This document shows positions 8,097 to 16,589 of a stretch of 64,000 nt of DNA, piece after piece. The notes below the pieces were generated by a model, which worked only from the letters and a program-made list of their open reading frames with translations, did not search any database and was not told the DNA's origin. The translations under genes and the position numbers were made by a program. Each line of letters starts with the position of its first letter. The first letter of the stretch is position 1. This DNA is from Pontiella desulfatans (GTDB lineage Bacteria > Verrucomicrobiota > Kiritimatiellia > Kiritimatiellales > Pontiellaceae), in assembly GCF_900890425.1 (NCBI RefSeq), contig NZ_CAAHFG010000001.1, positions 2,480,001-2,544,000 on the forward strand. The letters are read 5' to 3'.

Positions 8097-8179
8097 TCGT
8101 ATTACGTATTTCGTACTGCGTATTGCGGCTCTTCCACCAGAGGATCAGTGGAATACGTAATACGCAGTACGTAGTACTA
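8097..8179. repeat. Inverted repeat of the ACGTACTACGTATT family
   Basis: The left arm around 8097-8128 contains TACGTATTTCGTACTGCGTA; the right arm 8152-8179 contains, on the opposite strand, TAGTACTACGTACTGCGTAT. Together they form a hairpin filling the iorA-iorB gap. Related copies lie at 9792-9823 and 23997-24027. The right arm runs into the iorA stop codon. Confidence 0.65.
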
Positions 8180-9772
8180 TCTCACCTTTTCGCCGCGTTC
8201 GAATTTGGCATCGCGCACGATGGCGAGGATGCAGGGGCGGCGGGCAATGACGATGGTGAGGTCGTTCGAGGCCATGGCATCCTTCATCGTCTGCTCGAAT
8301 TGTTCCATCTCGCGCGACGGATCGAGAATCACCACGCGATCGACGCCCATGGCCTCGCAGGTGGCTTCGAGCGAAACCGTCTTTTCGGTTGGATGATGGT
8401 CGAGCTTCTTGCCGGTTCCCGGATGCTCCTGCAGCCCGGTCATGGCCGTGGTGCCGTTGTCGAGGATGACGATCACATGGCCATACTTCGGGCGGTTGTA
8501 GACCATTTCCGCAACGCCGGTCAGCCCGCTATGCATGAAGGTGCCGTCGCCGATCACACTGACGACCTTGCGGGCCTGCTCTTCGGGCAGGACGTGGCGC
8601 ATGCCGAGGCCAATGCCGATGGAGCCGCCCATGCAGATGCAGGTATCCATGGTCTCGAACGGCGGCAACACGCTGAGGGTGTAGCAGCCGATGTCGCCAG
8701 TGATGGTGCATCCGATATTCTTCAGCAGCTGGAAGCTGGCGCGGTGCGGACAGCCATCGCACAGTTGCGGCGGCTTGCCTTTCGGCGGGGCGGCCTCTTC
8801 GGAATCGTCGCCGTCGATGATCCGCTTGACGCGGACGACGTCCAACTCGCCGTAGCGGTAGCGCTCCATGCGCGGGCGCACCTTGCCGCCGGCCGCCTGA
8901 ACCTCGGTCTGGATGAAGGGGTCGCCCTCTTCCACAATGATGCAGTCGTCGACCGAATCGATGAATTCAAGAATGGCCTTCATCGGCAGCGGATAGACCA
9001 TGCCGAGCTTCATGACCTTCGCATCCGGCGCGGCTTCCTGCGCGTGCAACGCGGAGACGCCGTTTGCAATGATGCCGAGCGAGGAATGGCCTCCGAACAT
9101 TTTGTTCGGGCCTTCCGAACAGTTCCACGCCTCCATTTCGGCCAGCTTGGCGCGCAGCTTCTTGTGCGCAGGGCGGGCATAGGCCGGAATCATGACGCGC
9201 TCCTTGATGTCGCGGACATAGTTGGCTTGGGGAACGTCGGTCGAGCTGCCGGGCACCACGATGGTCTTGGAATGGCAAACCCGCGTGCATAGACGCAGCA
9301 TGACCGGCTGGTTCCATCTTTCGGAAATCTCGAAGGCGAGCTTGGTCATTTCGTAGGCTTCCTGCGAGTCGGCGGGTTCAAGCATCGGGACGCCGGCGGC
9401 GCGCGCATAGTTGCGCGAATCCTGCTCGTTCTGCGAGGAGGCCATGCCGGGGTCGTCGGCCACGGCCAAGACCATGCCGCCGGTCACGCCGGTGTAGGCC
9501 ACCGTGAAGAGCGGATCGGCCGCAACATTCACACCCACGTGTTTCATGGTCACCAGCGTGCGGGTGCCGGCGAAGGCCACGCCGATACCGACTTCCAGCG
9601 CCACCTTTTCGTTGGGCGACCACTGGGCGCGGCAGCCCTCCAGCTTCGAATAGTTTTCCAGGATTTCGGTCGAGGGCGTACCGGGATACCCGACGCCCAG
9701 CGCGCAACCGGCGTGCATGGCGCCCAGCGCCACGGCCTCGTTGCCGCTCATCAGTTTTCGTTCACTGCTCAT
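8177..9772 (-). CDS. iorA: Indolepyruvate:ferredoxin oxidoreductase, alpha subunit, short form
   Basis: A 531-residue thiamine-diphosphate enzyme. The pyrimidine-binding domain begins LMSGNEAVALGA and carries GYPGTPSTEI; WSPNEKVALEVGIG follows. CDGCPHR is at 338-344, and the TPP motif GDGTFMHSG (408-416) ends with N439 in ILDNGTTAMTG. Typical IorA proteins are 600 or more residues with a C-terminal domain holding two [4Fe-4S] clusters. That domain is absent here: the protein ends IARRPCILAIVRDAKFERGEKVR-like, right after the TPP domain, with no cysteine cluster. Its stop codon lies inside a repeat element. The stand-alone ferredoxin at 14191 could supply the missing function. It forms an operon with the YbgC-like gene upstream and iorB downstream. 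Confidence 0.9.
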   Translation of the reverse strand: MSSERKLMSGNEAVALGAMHAGCALGVGYPGTPSTEILENYSKLEGCRAQWSPNEKVALEVGIGVAFAGTRTLVTMKHVGVNVAADPLFTVAYTGVTGGMVLAVADDPGMASSQNEQDSRNYARAAGVPMLEPADSQEAYEMTKLAFEISERWNQPVMLRLCTRVCHSKTIVVPGSSTDVPQANYVRDIKERVMIPAYARPAHKKLRAKLAEMEAWNCSEGPNKMFGGHSSLGIIANGVSALHAQEAAPDAKVMKLGMVYPLPMKAILEFIDSVDDCIIVEEGDPFIQTEVQAAGGKVRPRMERYRYGELDVVRVKRIIDGDDSEEAAPPKGKPPQLCDGCPHRASFQLLKNIGCTITGDIGCYTLSVLPPFETMDTCICMGGSIGIGLGMRHVLPEEQARKVVSVIGDGTFMHSGLTGVAEMVYNRPKYGHVIVILDNGTTAMTGLQEHPGTGKKLDHHPTEKTVSLEATCEAMGVDRVVILDPSREMEQFEQTMKDAMASNDLTIVIARRPCILAIVRDAKFERGEKVR

Positions 9773-9791
9773 GTCTCTCTCCGTTTACAAA

Positions 9792-9823
9792 TGCGTACTA
9801 CGTATCGCGTACTGCGTATTAAA
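9792..9823. repeat. Solo copy of the ACGTACTACGTATT repeat
   Basis: GCGTACTACGTATCGCGTAC followed by TGCGTATT lies between the iorA start and the stop of the upstream thioesterase gene. It is clearly related to the copies at 8097-8179 and 23997-24027. Confidence 0.6.
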
Positions 9824-9842
9824 AAATCATTTTGCCACAAAA

Positions 9843-10250
9843 TTATTCTGTCATATCTCCGAGCAATTCGTTCACCCACTGCGGAATGCGCAACGGCTTC
9901 CCTTCGGGGTTCGTGAGGGCGTGGATCGTAAATCCCTCGGCAACGGGCTGGCCCGTCTCCCCCTGCGTGATGACCGACTCGAATTTGATCCGAGCACGTC
10001 CCTCGCGTTCACACGATGTTTCAATATTCAGCAGGTCGTCGTATCCGGCCCGCCCCCGAAATTTAAGATTGGCCTCGACAATCGGCGCCATCACACCGCG
10101 CTTTTCCCATTCAACATAGGGAATCCCGGCGGCCCGCGTAAGCTCGGAACGCCCGACCTCCATCCACTCCAACAGGCGCGAATTATAGAATGTTCCCATT
10201 CGATCCGACTCGCTATAGCGTACCCTAAGTTGGTGTGTATGCCTGAACAC
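9843..10250 (-). CDS. YbgC/4-hydroxybenzoyl-CoA-type acyl-CoA thioesterase
   Basis: Taken from the GTG at 10250, which has GAGGGA five bases upstream, the protein is 135 residues, the usual size for this hotdog family; the frame extends further upstream without similarity. VRYSESDRMGTFYNSRLLEW near the N terminus matches the catalytic loop of 4HBT/YbgC thioesterases, with the active-site Asp kept, and MEVGRSEL follows. A second thioesterase of a different subfamily ends the same gene group, so the cluster has two ways to release free aryl or acyl acids from CoA. Confidence 0.83.
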   Translation of the reverse strand: MFRHTHQLRVRYSESDRMGTFYNSRLLEWMEVGRSELTRAAGIPYVEWEKRGVMAPIVEANLKFRGRAGYDDLLNIETSCEREGRARIKFESVITQGETGQPVAEGFTIHALTNPEGKPLRIPQWVNELLGDMTE

Positions 10251-10657
10251 AGATTCCCTCGAAGAAAATAAGCGTACATTTAAACCGGATTCTGCAACGG
10301 GTTTCAAGAGTGTTCGACACCGTTTAGGAGAATCCCGATGCGCCCAGCCCGCTGGTATCATACGCAATTAATCTGAATAGAATGGCATGTCCCTTTCTGC
10401 GGGAGAATGGATTGCCACGAAAAAGCACAAGAAACACAAAGACATCACCTTCTGGGTTTTCGTGCCTTTTGTGCCTCTTTGTGGCTATTGAATACAAGTC
10501 AGGTTAGTTTGGTATCAGTCCTAATCTGGGCAGTCCGCCGCGCCGCACCAAACTCGCCAGACACTACGACTCTTTATTACTCAGCATAAAACACTTAACG
10601 CCTTGCAGTGATTTTAAAACACCTCTATCCTCCTCCCCTTAACCAGGGAGTCAGATC
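10251..10657. other. Intergenic region between divergent genes
   Basis: About 400 bases between the minus-strand thioesterase and the plus-strand beta-helix gene. It holds the palindromic element at 10413-10485 and no gene that I can support. Promoters for both flanking genes must lie here, but I could not assign boxes with confidence. Confidence 0.6.
10413..10485. repeat. Solo palindromic element (CCACAAAG/GGCAC type)
   Basis: GCCACGAAAAAGCACAAGAA (10413-10432 onward) pairs imperfectly with the right arm ending CCTCTTTGTGGC (to 10485), around a loop of roughly 15 bases. The arms resemble the inverted repeats at 16039-16111, 16590-16652 and those that frame the GxxExxY gene at 22.7-23.15 kb. 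Confidence 0.65.
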
Positions 10658-13600
10658 ATGAAACGCACAACCATCGGCAGTCTGGCAGCGGTTATGTTAT
10701 TCACGGCTACGGTTTTCGCCGGAACCAACTATGTCTGGGACGCCAGTCCGCAGGACGGGCCCGGTACCGACTGGGCCACCGCCTTCCACGAAATCCAACC
10801 GGCCATCGATGCCGCCGATCCGGGCGATACGGTGCTCGTCACCAACGGCACTTACGCCACCGGCGGAACCATCGATCCCCACTCCATGAGCAACCGGGTG
10901 GTGCTGGCCGAAGCCATCACCGTGCAATCCGTCAACGGCCCCGACTTCACTTCCATCGTCGGCGAAGGCCCCTTGGGGCCGAATGCCATACGTTGCGCCT
11001 ATGTCACCGACGGAGCAGAACTGATCGGCTTCACCCTCACCAACGGGCATACCCGCACAGGAACAACGTCACCGGTATTGGATAGCGGCGGCGGGATCCT
11101 GCTGGATAATGGCGGCGCCGTTTCCAATTGCACCATCATCGGAAATTTCGCGGCCAACCGGGGTGGAGGAGTCGCTTTCCTGACCAACGGCATCCTCTCC
11201 CATTGCACGCTTGCCAACAACGTCGCGTGGGCCGGGGGCGCGGCCCATTGCCAATCCGGCGGAACGCTCAACCACTGCACGCTGAGCGGCAACTCGGCCG
11301 ATGCTGCCGCCGGCGGCATCTATTGCCACACCGGCGGATCGCTCAATCACTGCACCATCAGTTCGAATTCCACCGCAGCCACGGGCGGCGGGATTCGCTG
11401 CTACAAGGTTGGTAGCTCGTTCAACAACTGCCTCATCACCGGAAACTCGGCACTCGACGGCGGCGGGGTTGGCTTAAGCTCTGGTGGAACGTTCAACAAC
11501 TGCACCATCAGCGGAAACTCGGCAACCAACAATGGTGGAGGGGTAAACTCTTACGGCACCGGCTCGATACTCAACAACTGCATTGTATGGAGCAATACGG
11601 CAGCGAACGGCAGCGACTGCTTCAATAATGGCAGCAGCATGGCCTACACCCATTGCTGCAGCAGCCTGGCGCTCAACGACCTTGGTTCCGGCAACATTAC
11701 AAACTACCCGCAGTTTGTGGATGCACCCAACGGAAACTACCGCCTCCAACCCGCCTCCCCCTGCATCGACGCCGGAACCAACCAGATATGGATGGACGGT
11801 GCAACCGACCTCGGCGGAAACCCGCGTATTAATGGTGGAACGGTCGACATCGGAGCCTATGAATACTACGATGCCGCGGCGGTAAACATCACCAACGAGA
11901 ATGCCACCGTCGCCGGCGAAACCGAAACCTATACGATTAGCGGAACCAACAACGAGTGGACAGTCGGCAACCTCTGGTGGACCAACGAGGCTAATCATGC
12001 CTCCGGCTCTTTTCCAGTTTCAGGTTTCCAGTTTCAGGTTTCAGATATTCCGCTGGAGTTCTACGAAAACACTATCACGGTCTATGGAACCAATGTCGTA
12101 GGCGAAGTCACATCCGACAGCATCGTAATCACCCGCGACCCACAGCATTCCGGAAATTCCCCCACCCACTATGTCTCCCCCGAAGGCACCCACGTTTGGC
12201 CCTACACCACTTGGGCAACTGCGGCCACCAACATACAGGCCGCTGTCGATGCCGCCTCGGGAACAACCGACGACATCGTGCTGGTGGACGATGGAGCCTA
12301 CGAGCCCGGTCAACAAATCACCGTCCACAAGGCCATCACCGTCAAAAGCGAATATGGCCCCGACGTTACCATCCTAGATGGGCAGGACTCCCACCGCCTC
12401 TTCCATTTAAGCGATGGGGCGGTGATTGACGGCTTCACCATCCGGAATGGCAGCGCAGACAACGGTGGCGGCATCTATTGTACAGATACCACACCGCTCA
12501 TCACCAACTGCACGCTCTCAGGCAATTCGGCTGCGTACGGCGGCGGGAGCTACAACGGCACGCTGCACAATTGCACCATCACCGGCAACTCGGCAGACGG
12601 CTACGACTACTACTACGGCGACGGCGACGGCGGCGGCGGCGGGAGCTACTACGGCACGCTGCACAATTGCACCATCACCAGCAACTCGGCAACGGGCTAC
12701 AACGACTACGGCGGCGGCTTAGGGGGCAACGGCTACGGCGGCGGGAGCTACAACTGCACGCTGCACGATTGCACCATCTCCGGCAACTCGGCAACGGGCG
12801 GTGACGGCGGTGGCGGCTACGACGGCTTCGCGGGCAACGGCTACGGCGGCGGGAGCTGCTACGGCACGCTGCACGATTGCACCATCTCCGGCAACTCGGC
12901 AACGGGCGGTGACGGCGTCGGCGTCGACGACGACGGCTACGGATGCGGCGGAGGGAGCGTCGAAAGCACGCTGCACGATTGCACCATCATCGGAAACTCA
13001 GCCGACTACGGCGGCGGGGTCTCCTGTTACTACGGTGACACCGTTCAAAACTGCACCCTTTCCGGCAACTCTGCCTACACCAGCGGCGGCGGGGTCTACT
13101 GCTCCTGGGGCGGAACGGTGCAAGACTGCACCCTCTCCGGCAACTCAGCCGACTACGGCGGCGGGGTCTACTATGATGGCGGCGGCACCGTTCAAAACTG
13201 CACCCTCTCCGGCAACTCTGCCTACACCAGTGGCGGCGGGGTCTACTGCTCCTGGGGCGGAACGGTGCAAGACTGCACCCTCTCCGGCAACTCAGCCGAC
13301 TACGGCGGCGGGGTCTACTGTTACCTCGATGGCACCGTTCAAAACTGTATTTTGTGGAACAACTCGGCAACCGACAGCGGAAACAATTGGTACAACAACG
13401 ATACATTCATGTCCTACACCCATTGCTGCACGACGCCCACGAATGGCTTGCCCGGCGGCACGGGCTGCATCGATACCGATCCCAAACTGATCGACACCTA
13501 TCACCTGGCGTCGGATTCTCCCTGCATCGATGCCGGAATAGCAATTGCCGGTATCGTGGAAGATATTGACGGCACGCCGCGCCCCCTTGATGGCAATGCC

Positions 13601-14011
13601 GATGGAATAGCGATTCCCGACATTGGCGCATTCGAATATTTCAATCCCGCCGGGGATTCCGATGGAGACGGACTGACCGACGGATTCGAATCCGACACAC
13701 TCGGCACCAGTATCGTCAAGGCCAACACCGACGGCGATTCCTTTAGCGACTACGAGGAATTTGTGGCCGACACCGATCCGTTGAATAGCAACGAATGGTT
13801 CCGAATCACCGCCGCCGAAGGCCGCACCGTCAGCTTCCACTCCTCATCGAATCGGGTCTACACCCTCCTGTGGAGCCTTGATCTCAAGGCGGGTTATTGG
13901 TTTCCCGTCCGCCAGGAGTTCCGCATCCCCGGCAGTGGCGGCCTCGACTCCCTCACCGATCCCTACGACGACCCCGCCTGCTTCTACAAGGTGCAGGTCG
14001 AGATTCCGTAA
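10658..14011 (+). CDS. Large secreted right-handed beta-helix protein
   Basis: This 1117-residue protein starts after AGGGAG and has a signal peptide (residues 1-21). It has two beta-helix regions (about 30-400 and 500-960) built from repeats of the form NCTLSGNSA-x-GGGVY, as in pectate-lyase-like and chlamydial Pmp-like adhesins. SPCIDAG and GAYEYY/GAFEYF after each region match choice-of-anchor Q proteins. The middle (about 410-490) looks Ig-like. Near the C terminus DSDGDGLTDGFESD is a calcium-binding thrombospondin type-3-like repeat, followed by a roughly 90-residue end domain. It is probably surface-attached or released and may bind or cleave polysaccharide. The helix contains recent tandem DNA duplications. 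Confidence 0.8.
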   Translation: MKRTTIGSLAAVMLFTATVFAGTNYVWDASPQDGPGTDWATAFHEIQPAIDAADPGDTVLVTNGTYATGGTIDPHSMSNRVVLAEAITVQSVNGPDFTSIVGEGPLGPNAIRCAYVTDGAELIGFTLTNGHTRTGTTSPVLDSGGGILLDNGGAVSNCTIIGNFAANRGGGVAFLTNGILSHCTLANNVAWAGGAAHCQSGGTLNHCTLSGNSADAAAGGIYCHTGGSLNHCTISSNSTAATGGGIRCYKVGSSFNNCLITGNSALDGGGVGLSSGGTFNNCTISGNSATNNGGGVNSYGTGSILNNCIVWSNTAANGSDCFNNGSSMAYTHCCSSLALNDLGSGNITNYPQFVDAPNGNYRLQPASPCIDAGTNQIWMDGATDLGGNPRINGGTVDIGAYEYYDAAAVNITNENATVAGETETYTISGTNNEWTVGNLWWTNEANHASGSFPVSGFQFQVSDIPLEFYENTITVYGTNVVGEVTSDSIVITRDPQHSGNSPTHYVSPEGTHVWPYTTWATAATNIQAAVDAASGTTDDIVLVDDGAYEPGQQITVHKAITVKSEYGPDVTILDGQDSHRLFHLSDGAVIDGFTIRNGSADNGGGIYCTDTTPLITNCTLSGNSAAYGGGSYNGTLHNCTITGNSADGYDYYYGDGDGGGGGSYYGTLHNCTITSNSATGYNDYGGGLGGNGYGGGSYNCTLHDCTISGNSATGGDGGGGYDGFAGNGYGGGSCYGTLHDCTISGNSATGGDGVGVDDDGYGCGGGSVESTLHDCTIIGNSADYGGGVSCYYGDTVQNCTLSGNSAYTSGGGVYCSWGGTVQDCTLSGNSADYGGGVYYDGGGTVQNCTLSGNSAYTSGGGVYCSWGGTVQDCTLSGNSADYGGGVYCYLDGTVQNCILWNNSATDSGNNWYNNDTFMSYTHCCTTPTNGLPGGTGCIDTDPKLIDTYHLASDSPCIDAGIAIAGIVEDIDGTPRPLDGNADGIAIPDIGAFEYFNPAGDSDGDGLTDGFESDTLGTSIVKANTDGDSFSDYEEFVADTDPLNSNEWFRITAAEGRTVSFHSSSNRVYTLLWSLDLKAGYWFPVRQEFRIPGSGGLDSLTDPYDDPACFYKVQVEIP
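12540..12985 (+). repeat. Tandem coding repeats of about 96-108 bp in the beta-helix gene
   Basis: The block GGCGGCGGGAGCTAC...CACGCTGCAC...TTGCACCATC...GGCAACTCGGC recurs five times, beginning near 12540, 12636, 12738, 12846 and 12950. Units are very similar and differ mainly by in-frame Gly/Asp/Tyr-rich spacers of varying length. This indicates recent slippage or unequal recombination. Confidence 0.8.
13040..13345 (+). repeat. 147-bp tandem duplication in the beta-helix gene
   Basis: ACCGTTCAAAACTG starts at 13040, 13187 and 13334, exactly 147 bases (49 codons) apart. The two full units are nearly identical, including YTSGGGVYCSWGGTVQDC; the third is partial. The frame is kept. Confidence 0.9.
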
Positions 14012-14190
14012 AGAGGAAAAAGCATGTAGTCCCGCCTTTAGGCGGTCGGCGGGCTGGGCTTCGGTGCGGCGGGGATTCCTCGCGTCGATTCGGACAGGAA
14101 AGATTGACCTTTTTCTTTCCCGTGCCCTATCCTATCGAATTGAAGTAAAGATATACCGAAATATAAACCTAAGCACACAAGGGAGAAAAC

Positions 14191-14379
14191 ATGAAATTCA
14201 CAGTAGACAAGGATCTTTGCGTCGGTTGCGAAGCGTGCAATGGCATCGCCCCGGAAGTTTTTGAATTCCCGGATGGCTATTCCAAGGTAAAGATCGACCC
14301 CGTCCCCGAGGCACTGCAGGAAAGCGCCCTCAAGGCCGAAGCGAACTGCCCGGCCCAGGCCATCTCCCATCAGGAGTGA
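14191..14379 (+). CDS. Small [4Fe-4S] ferredoxin
   Basis: A 62-residue protein with GGGAG upstream of its ATG. Cys10, Cys13, Cys16 (CVGCEAC) and Cys53 in ANCPAQAI supply ligands for one [4Fe-4S] cluster, as in Thermotoga- and Desulfovibrio-type monocluster ferredoxins. It is a cytoplasmic electron carrier. It lies between iorA and the phenylacetate-CoA ligases, and IorA here lacks its usual ferredoxin domain, so this protein is a natural candidate for its electron acceptor. That link is inferred from context. Confidence 0.92.
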   Translation: MKFTVDKDLCVGCEACNGIAPEVFEFPDGYSKVKIDPVPEALQESALKAEANCPAQAISHQE

Positions 14380-14704
14380 ATCCAGGCTTAGAGCAATTCA
14401 CCAATATTAATGCCGTCAAAACAATGGAGGGTCGGGTTCCACCCCGACCTATCCGGAACGTGCGGCGGCTCGGGTGACGCGCAGCGAGGCCACTGCCTCA
14501 CCCGAGCCCTCCACTACCGTATGTCAACTGATATGTGCCCTAGCCAATGGATTAATTAAAACGGGTGCGGGATTCTTCCCTCGCCCGTTTTTGCCGTCGG
14601 GATCTCGATATCCGGCTTGATTTCCGCAGGCACGGCCTTGCCTCAAATGCTTATCTTTAGTAAATGTATTCAGTTCGTTTAAAACTCTAGAGAAAGGCAT
14701 GACC
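14380..14704. other. Structured intergenic region after the ferredoxin
   Basis: No gene is seen. GGTCGGG...CCCGACC (about 14430-14450) and GGCTCGGGTGA...TCACCCGAGCC (about 14467-14508) can both form stems, enclosed by GGAGGG/CCCTCC. This arrangement resembles a dispersed palindromic element. A terminator-like hairpin follows at 14557. Confidence 0.55.
14557..14593 (+). terminator. Probable rho-independent terminator after the ferredoxin
   Basis: AAAACGGG...GCGGGA pairs with TCCC...GCCCGTTTT, ending in a T-run on the plus strand. It would separate ferredoxin transcription from the ligase operon. The stem has small bulges. Confidence 0.6.
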
Positions 14705-16036
14705 ATGCACGCACAATGGAACGACCGGGAGAGCCTGGTACATCCGGCTTCGGCCCCCGACTACATGCGCGAGGAACAGCTCCGCGCCCTTCAGCTCCAG
14801 CGCCTCCGGGCCATCACCCGGCACGCCTACGACAACCAGGCGCTTTTCCGCGAACGCATGGACGAGCGCGGCGTGAAACCGGAGGATATCAAATCCCTGG
14901 AAGACATCCGCAAGCTGCCCTTCACCCAGAAGACCGACCTGCGCGACACCTATCCCTACGGCCTCTTCGCCGTTCCGATGAACGAGGTGGTTCGCCTGCA
15001 TGCCTCGTCCGGCACCACCGGCAAGCCGATCGTGGTGGCCTACACCGAGGAAGACATCGAGGTTTGGAAGGAGGCCATGGTGCGCACGTTCGCCTGCGCC
15101 GGGCTGCATAGCGGCGACATTATCCAGAACGCCTACGGCTACGGCCTGTTCACCGGCGGCCTCGGCGCGCACTATGGCGCGGAAGCGCTCGGCGCCACCG
15201 TCATCCCGATCTCCGGCGGAAACTCCGAACGGCAGATCATGGTGATGCGCGACTTCGGCACCACCGCCATCTGCGCCACGCCGAGCTATTTCCTGCACCT
15301 GATCGAATATGCCGAGGAGATGGGCATCAACTGGGACGACCTTCCGCTGCGCGTCGGCGTCTTCGGCGCCGAGCCGTGGACGGACGAGATGCGCGAATAC
15401 ATTGAAGGTAAAACCGGCATCAAGGCCTTCGATATCTATGGCCTCTCCGAAATCATTGGTCCCGGCGTTGGCATGGCCTGCGAAAAGCAGCAAGGCCTGC
15501 ATATCTTCGAAGACCATTTCATGATCGAAATCGTCGATCCGGTCACCGACGAGCCGATGCCCGACGGCGAGGAGGGCGAACTGATCATCACGACGCTGAG
15601 CAAAAAAGCGATGCCGGTCATGCGCTACCGTACGCACGACATCACCAGCATCATTGCCGAAAAATGCGAGTGCGGCCGCACCATCCGCCGCATCAACCGC
15701 ATTGCGCGGCGCTCCGACGACATGTTCATCATCCGCGGCGTCAATGTTTTCCCGTCCCAGGTCGAGGCCGCCCTGCTGAAGGTGGAGGAAACCCTGCCGC
15801 ACTACCAGATCGTGCTGAGCCGCCACGGCGGGATGGATCAGATGGAAGTGCAGGTGGAGGTGACCGCCAACGTGTTCACCGACACCGTCCGCGGGGTCGA
15901 GGCCGTGCACAAGCAACTGTCCGACGCCATTGCCCACATTCTCGGCATCCGCGTCAAGCTCACCCTCGTCCAGCCCAACACCATCGAACGCTCGATGGGA
16001 AAAGCCAAGCGCGTCATCGACAACCGGAACAAATAA
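14705..16036 (+). CDS. paaK: Phenylacetate-CoA ligase (first copy)
   Basis: A 443-residue adenylate-forming enzyme that would activate aryl acids with ATP and CoA to aryl-CoA in the cytoplasm. The P-loop SSGTTGKP is at about 101-108; AYGYGLFTGGLGAHYG, GAEPWTDEMR, YGLSEIIGPGV and YRTHDIT are PaaK-family motifs, and CECGRT and RSDDMFIIRGVNVFPSQ mark the C-terminal lid. The ATG at 14705 has AAAGG seven bases upstream and is preferred to the ATG at 14699. In archaea and anaerobes such ligases work with indolepyruvate oxidoreductase, either activating aryl acetates for amino-acid synthesis or running backward to save ATP. A solo repeat follows directly. Confidence 0.92.
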   Translation: MHAQWNDRESLVHPASAPDYMREEQLRALQLQRLRAITRHAYDNQALFRERMDERGVKPEDIKSLEDIRKLPFTQKTDLRDTYPYGLFAVPMNEVVRLHASSGTTGKPIVVAYTEEDIEVWKEAMVRTFACAGLHSGDIIQNAYGYGLFTGGLGAHYGAEALGATVIPISGGNSERQIMVMRDFGTTAICATPSYFLHLIEYAEEMGINWDDLPLRVGVFGAEPWTDEMREYIEGKTGIKAFDIYGLSEIIGPGVGMACEKQQGLHIFEDHFMIEIVDPVTDEPMPDGEEGELIITTLSKKAMPVMRYRTHDITSIIAEKCECGRTIRRINRIARRSDDMFIIRGVNVFPSQVEAALLKVEETLPHYQIVLSRHGGMDQMEVQVEVTANVFTDTVRGVEAVHKQLSDAIAHILGIRVKLTLVQPNTIERSMGKAKRVIDNRNK

Positions 16037-16038
16037 TT

Positions 16039-16111
16039 AACCACAAAGGCACAAAGAACACCAAGTACGCCACCAAGCAATGGTCTTAGTGAACCTCGTG
16101 CCTTCGTGGTT
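16039..16111. repeat. Solo palindromic element after paaK
   Basis: AACCACAAAGGCACAAAGAAC (16039-16059) is inverted as GAACCTCGTGCCTTCGTGGTT (16091-16111) with few mismatches. The core ACCACAAAGGCAC belongs to the same broad family as the elements at 10413 and 16590. Confidence 0.75.
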
Positions 16112-16132
16112 GAAATAACAGGAGCAAAGAAG

Positions 16133-16573
16133 ATGAAACTAAAGCAACTGTCCGTATTCTTAGAGAACAAACCCGGCCGCTTGCGCGAGCTTTGCGGACT
16201 GTTGGCGGAAAACGGCATCAACATTATTACGCTTTCGCTGGCCGATACGGAGCAGTTCGGCATCCTGCGCCTGATCGTGAAGGACTACGACGAAGCCAAG
16301 GCGCTGCTGGTTGAAAACGGCTTTGTCGCCAAGCTGACCGATGTGGTTGCCGTGGAAGTGAACGACCAGCCCGGTGGCCTGAGCAAGATCCTCGAGATTG
16401 AGCAGGAGTCCGGCATCAGCGTTGAATACATGTATGCCTTCACCATCAAAAGCGGCGAAAACGCGGTGTTGCTGTTCCGTTTCGACGACAACGACAAAGC
16501 GGTTGAGGCCCTCCAGAAGGCCAACCTCAACATTCTGGACTGCGTCGAGCTCTACCAGCGCGCCGAAGCGTAA
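16133..16573 (+). CDS. Tandem ACT-domain protein
   Basis: A 146-residue protein with AGGAG upstream of the ATG at 16133. It contains two ACT modules: residues 1-65 (LKQLSVFLENKPGRLRELCGLLAENGINI) and 70-140 (VEVNDQPGGLSKILEIEQESGISVEYMYAF). ACT domains bind amino acids and regulate metabolism. Proteins of this size are often encoded next to phenylacetate-CoA ligase and indolepyruvate oxidoreductase genes, so it probably senses an aromatic amino acid and adjusts one of these enzymes. It is flanked on both sides by palindromic repeats. Confidence 0.88.
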   Translation: MKLKQLSVFLENKPGRLRELCGLLAENGINIITLSLADTEQFGILRLIVKDYDEAKALLVENGFVAKLTDVVAVEVNDQPGGLSKILEIEQESGISVEYMYAFTIKSGENAVLLFRFDDNDKAVEALQKANLNILDCVELYQRAEA

Positions 16574-16589
16574 ACTCAATATCTCTTTC

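Noticed and set aside
8085-8176. Search for a frameshifted remnant of the IorA ferredoxin domain between iorA and iorB
   Set aside because: Only 92 bases are present and all belong to the repeat hairpin; no cysteine motif in any frame.
9843-10367. Upstream-extended start for the YbgC-like thioesterase (39 extra codons)
   Set aside because: The extension has no family similarity; the GTG at 10250 has a well-placed ribosome site and gives the usual length.
12540-13345. Possible CRISPR-like array in the beta-helix gene
   Set aside because: The repeats are in frame, translate to NCTLSGNSA-type beta-helix coils, and have no unique 30-40-base spacers.
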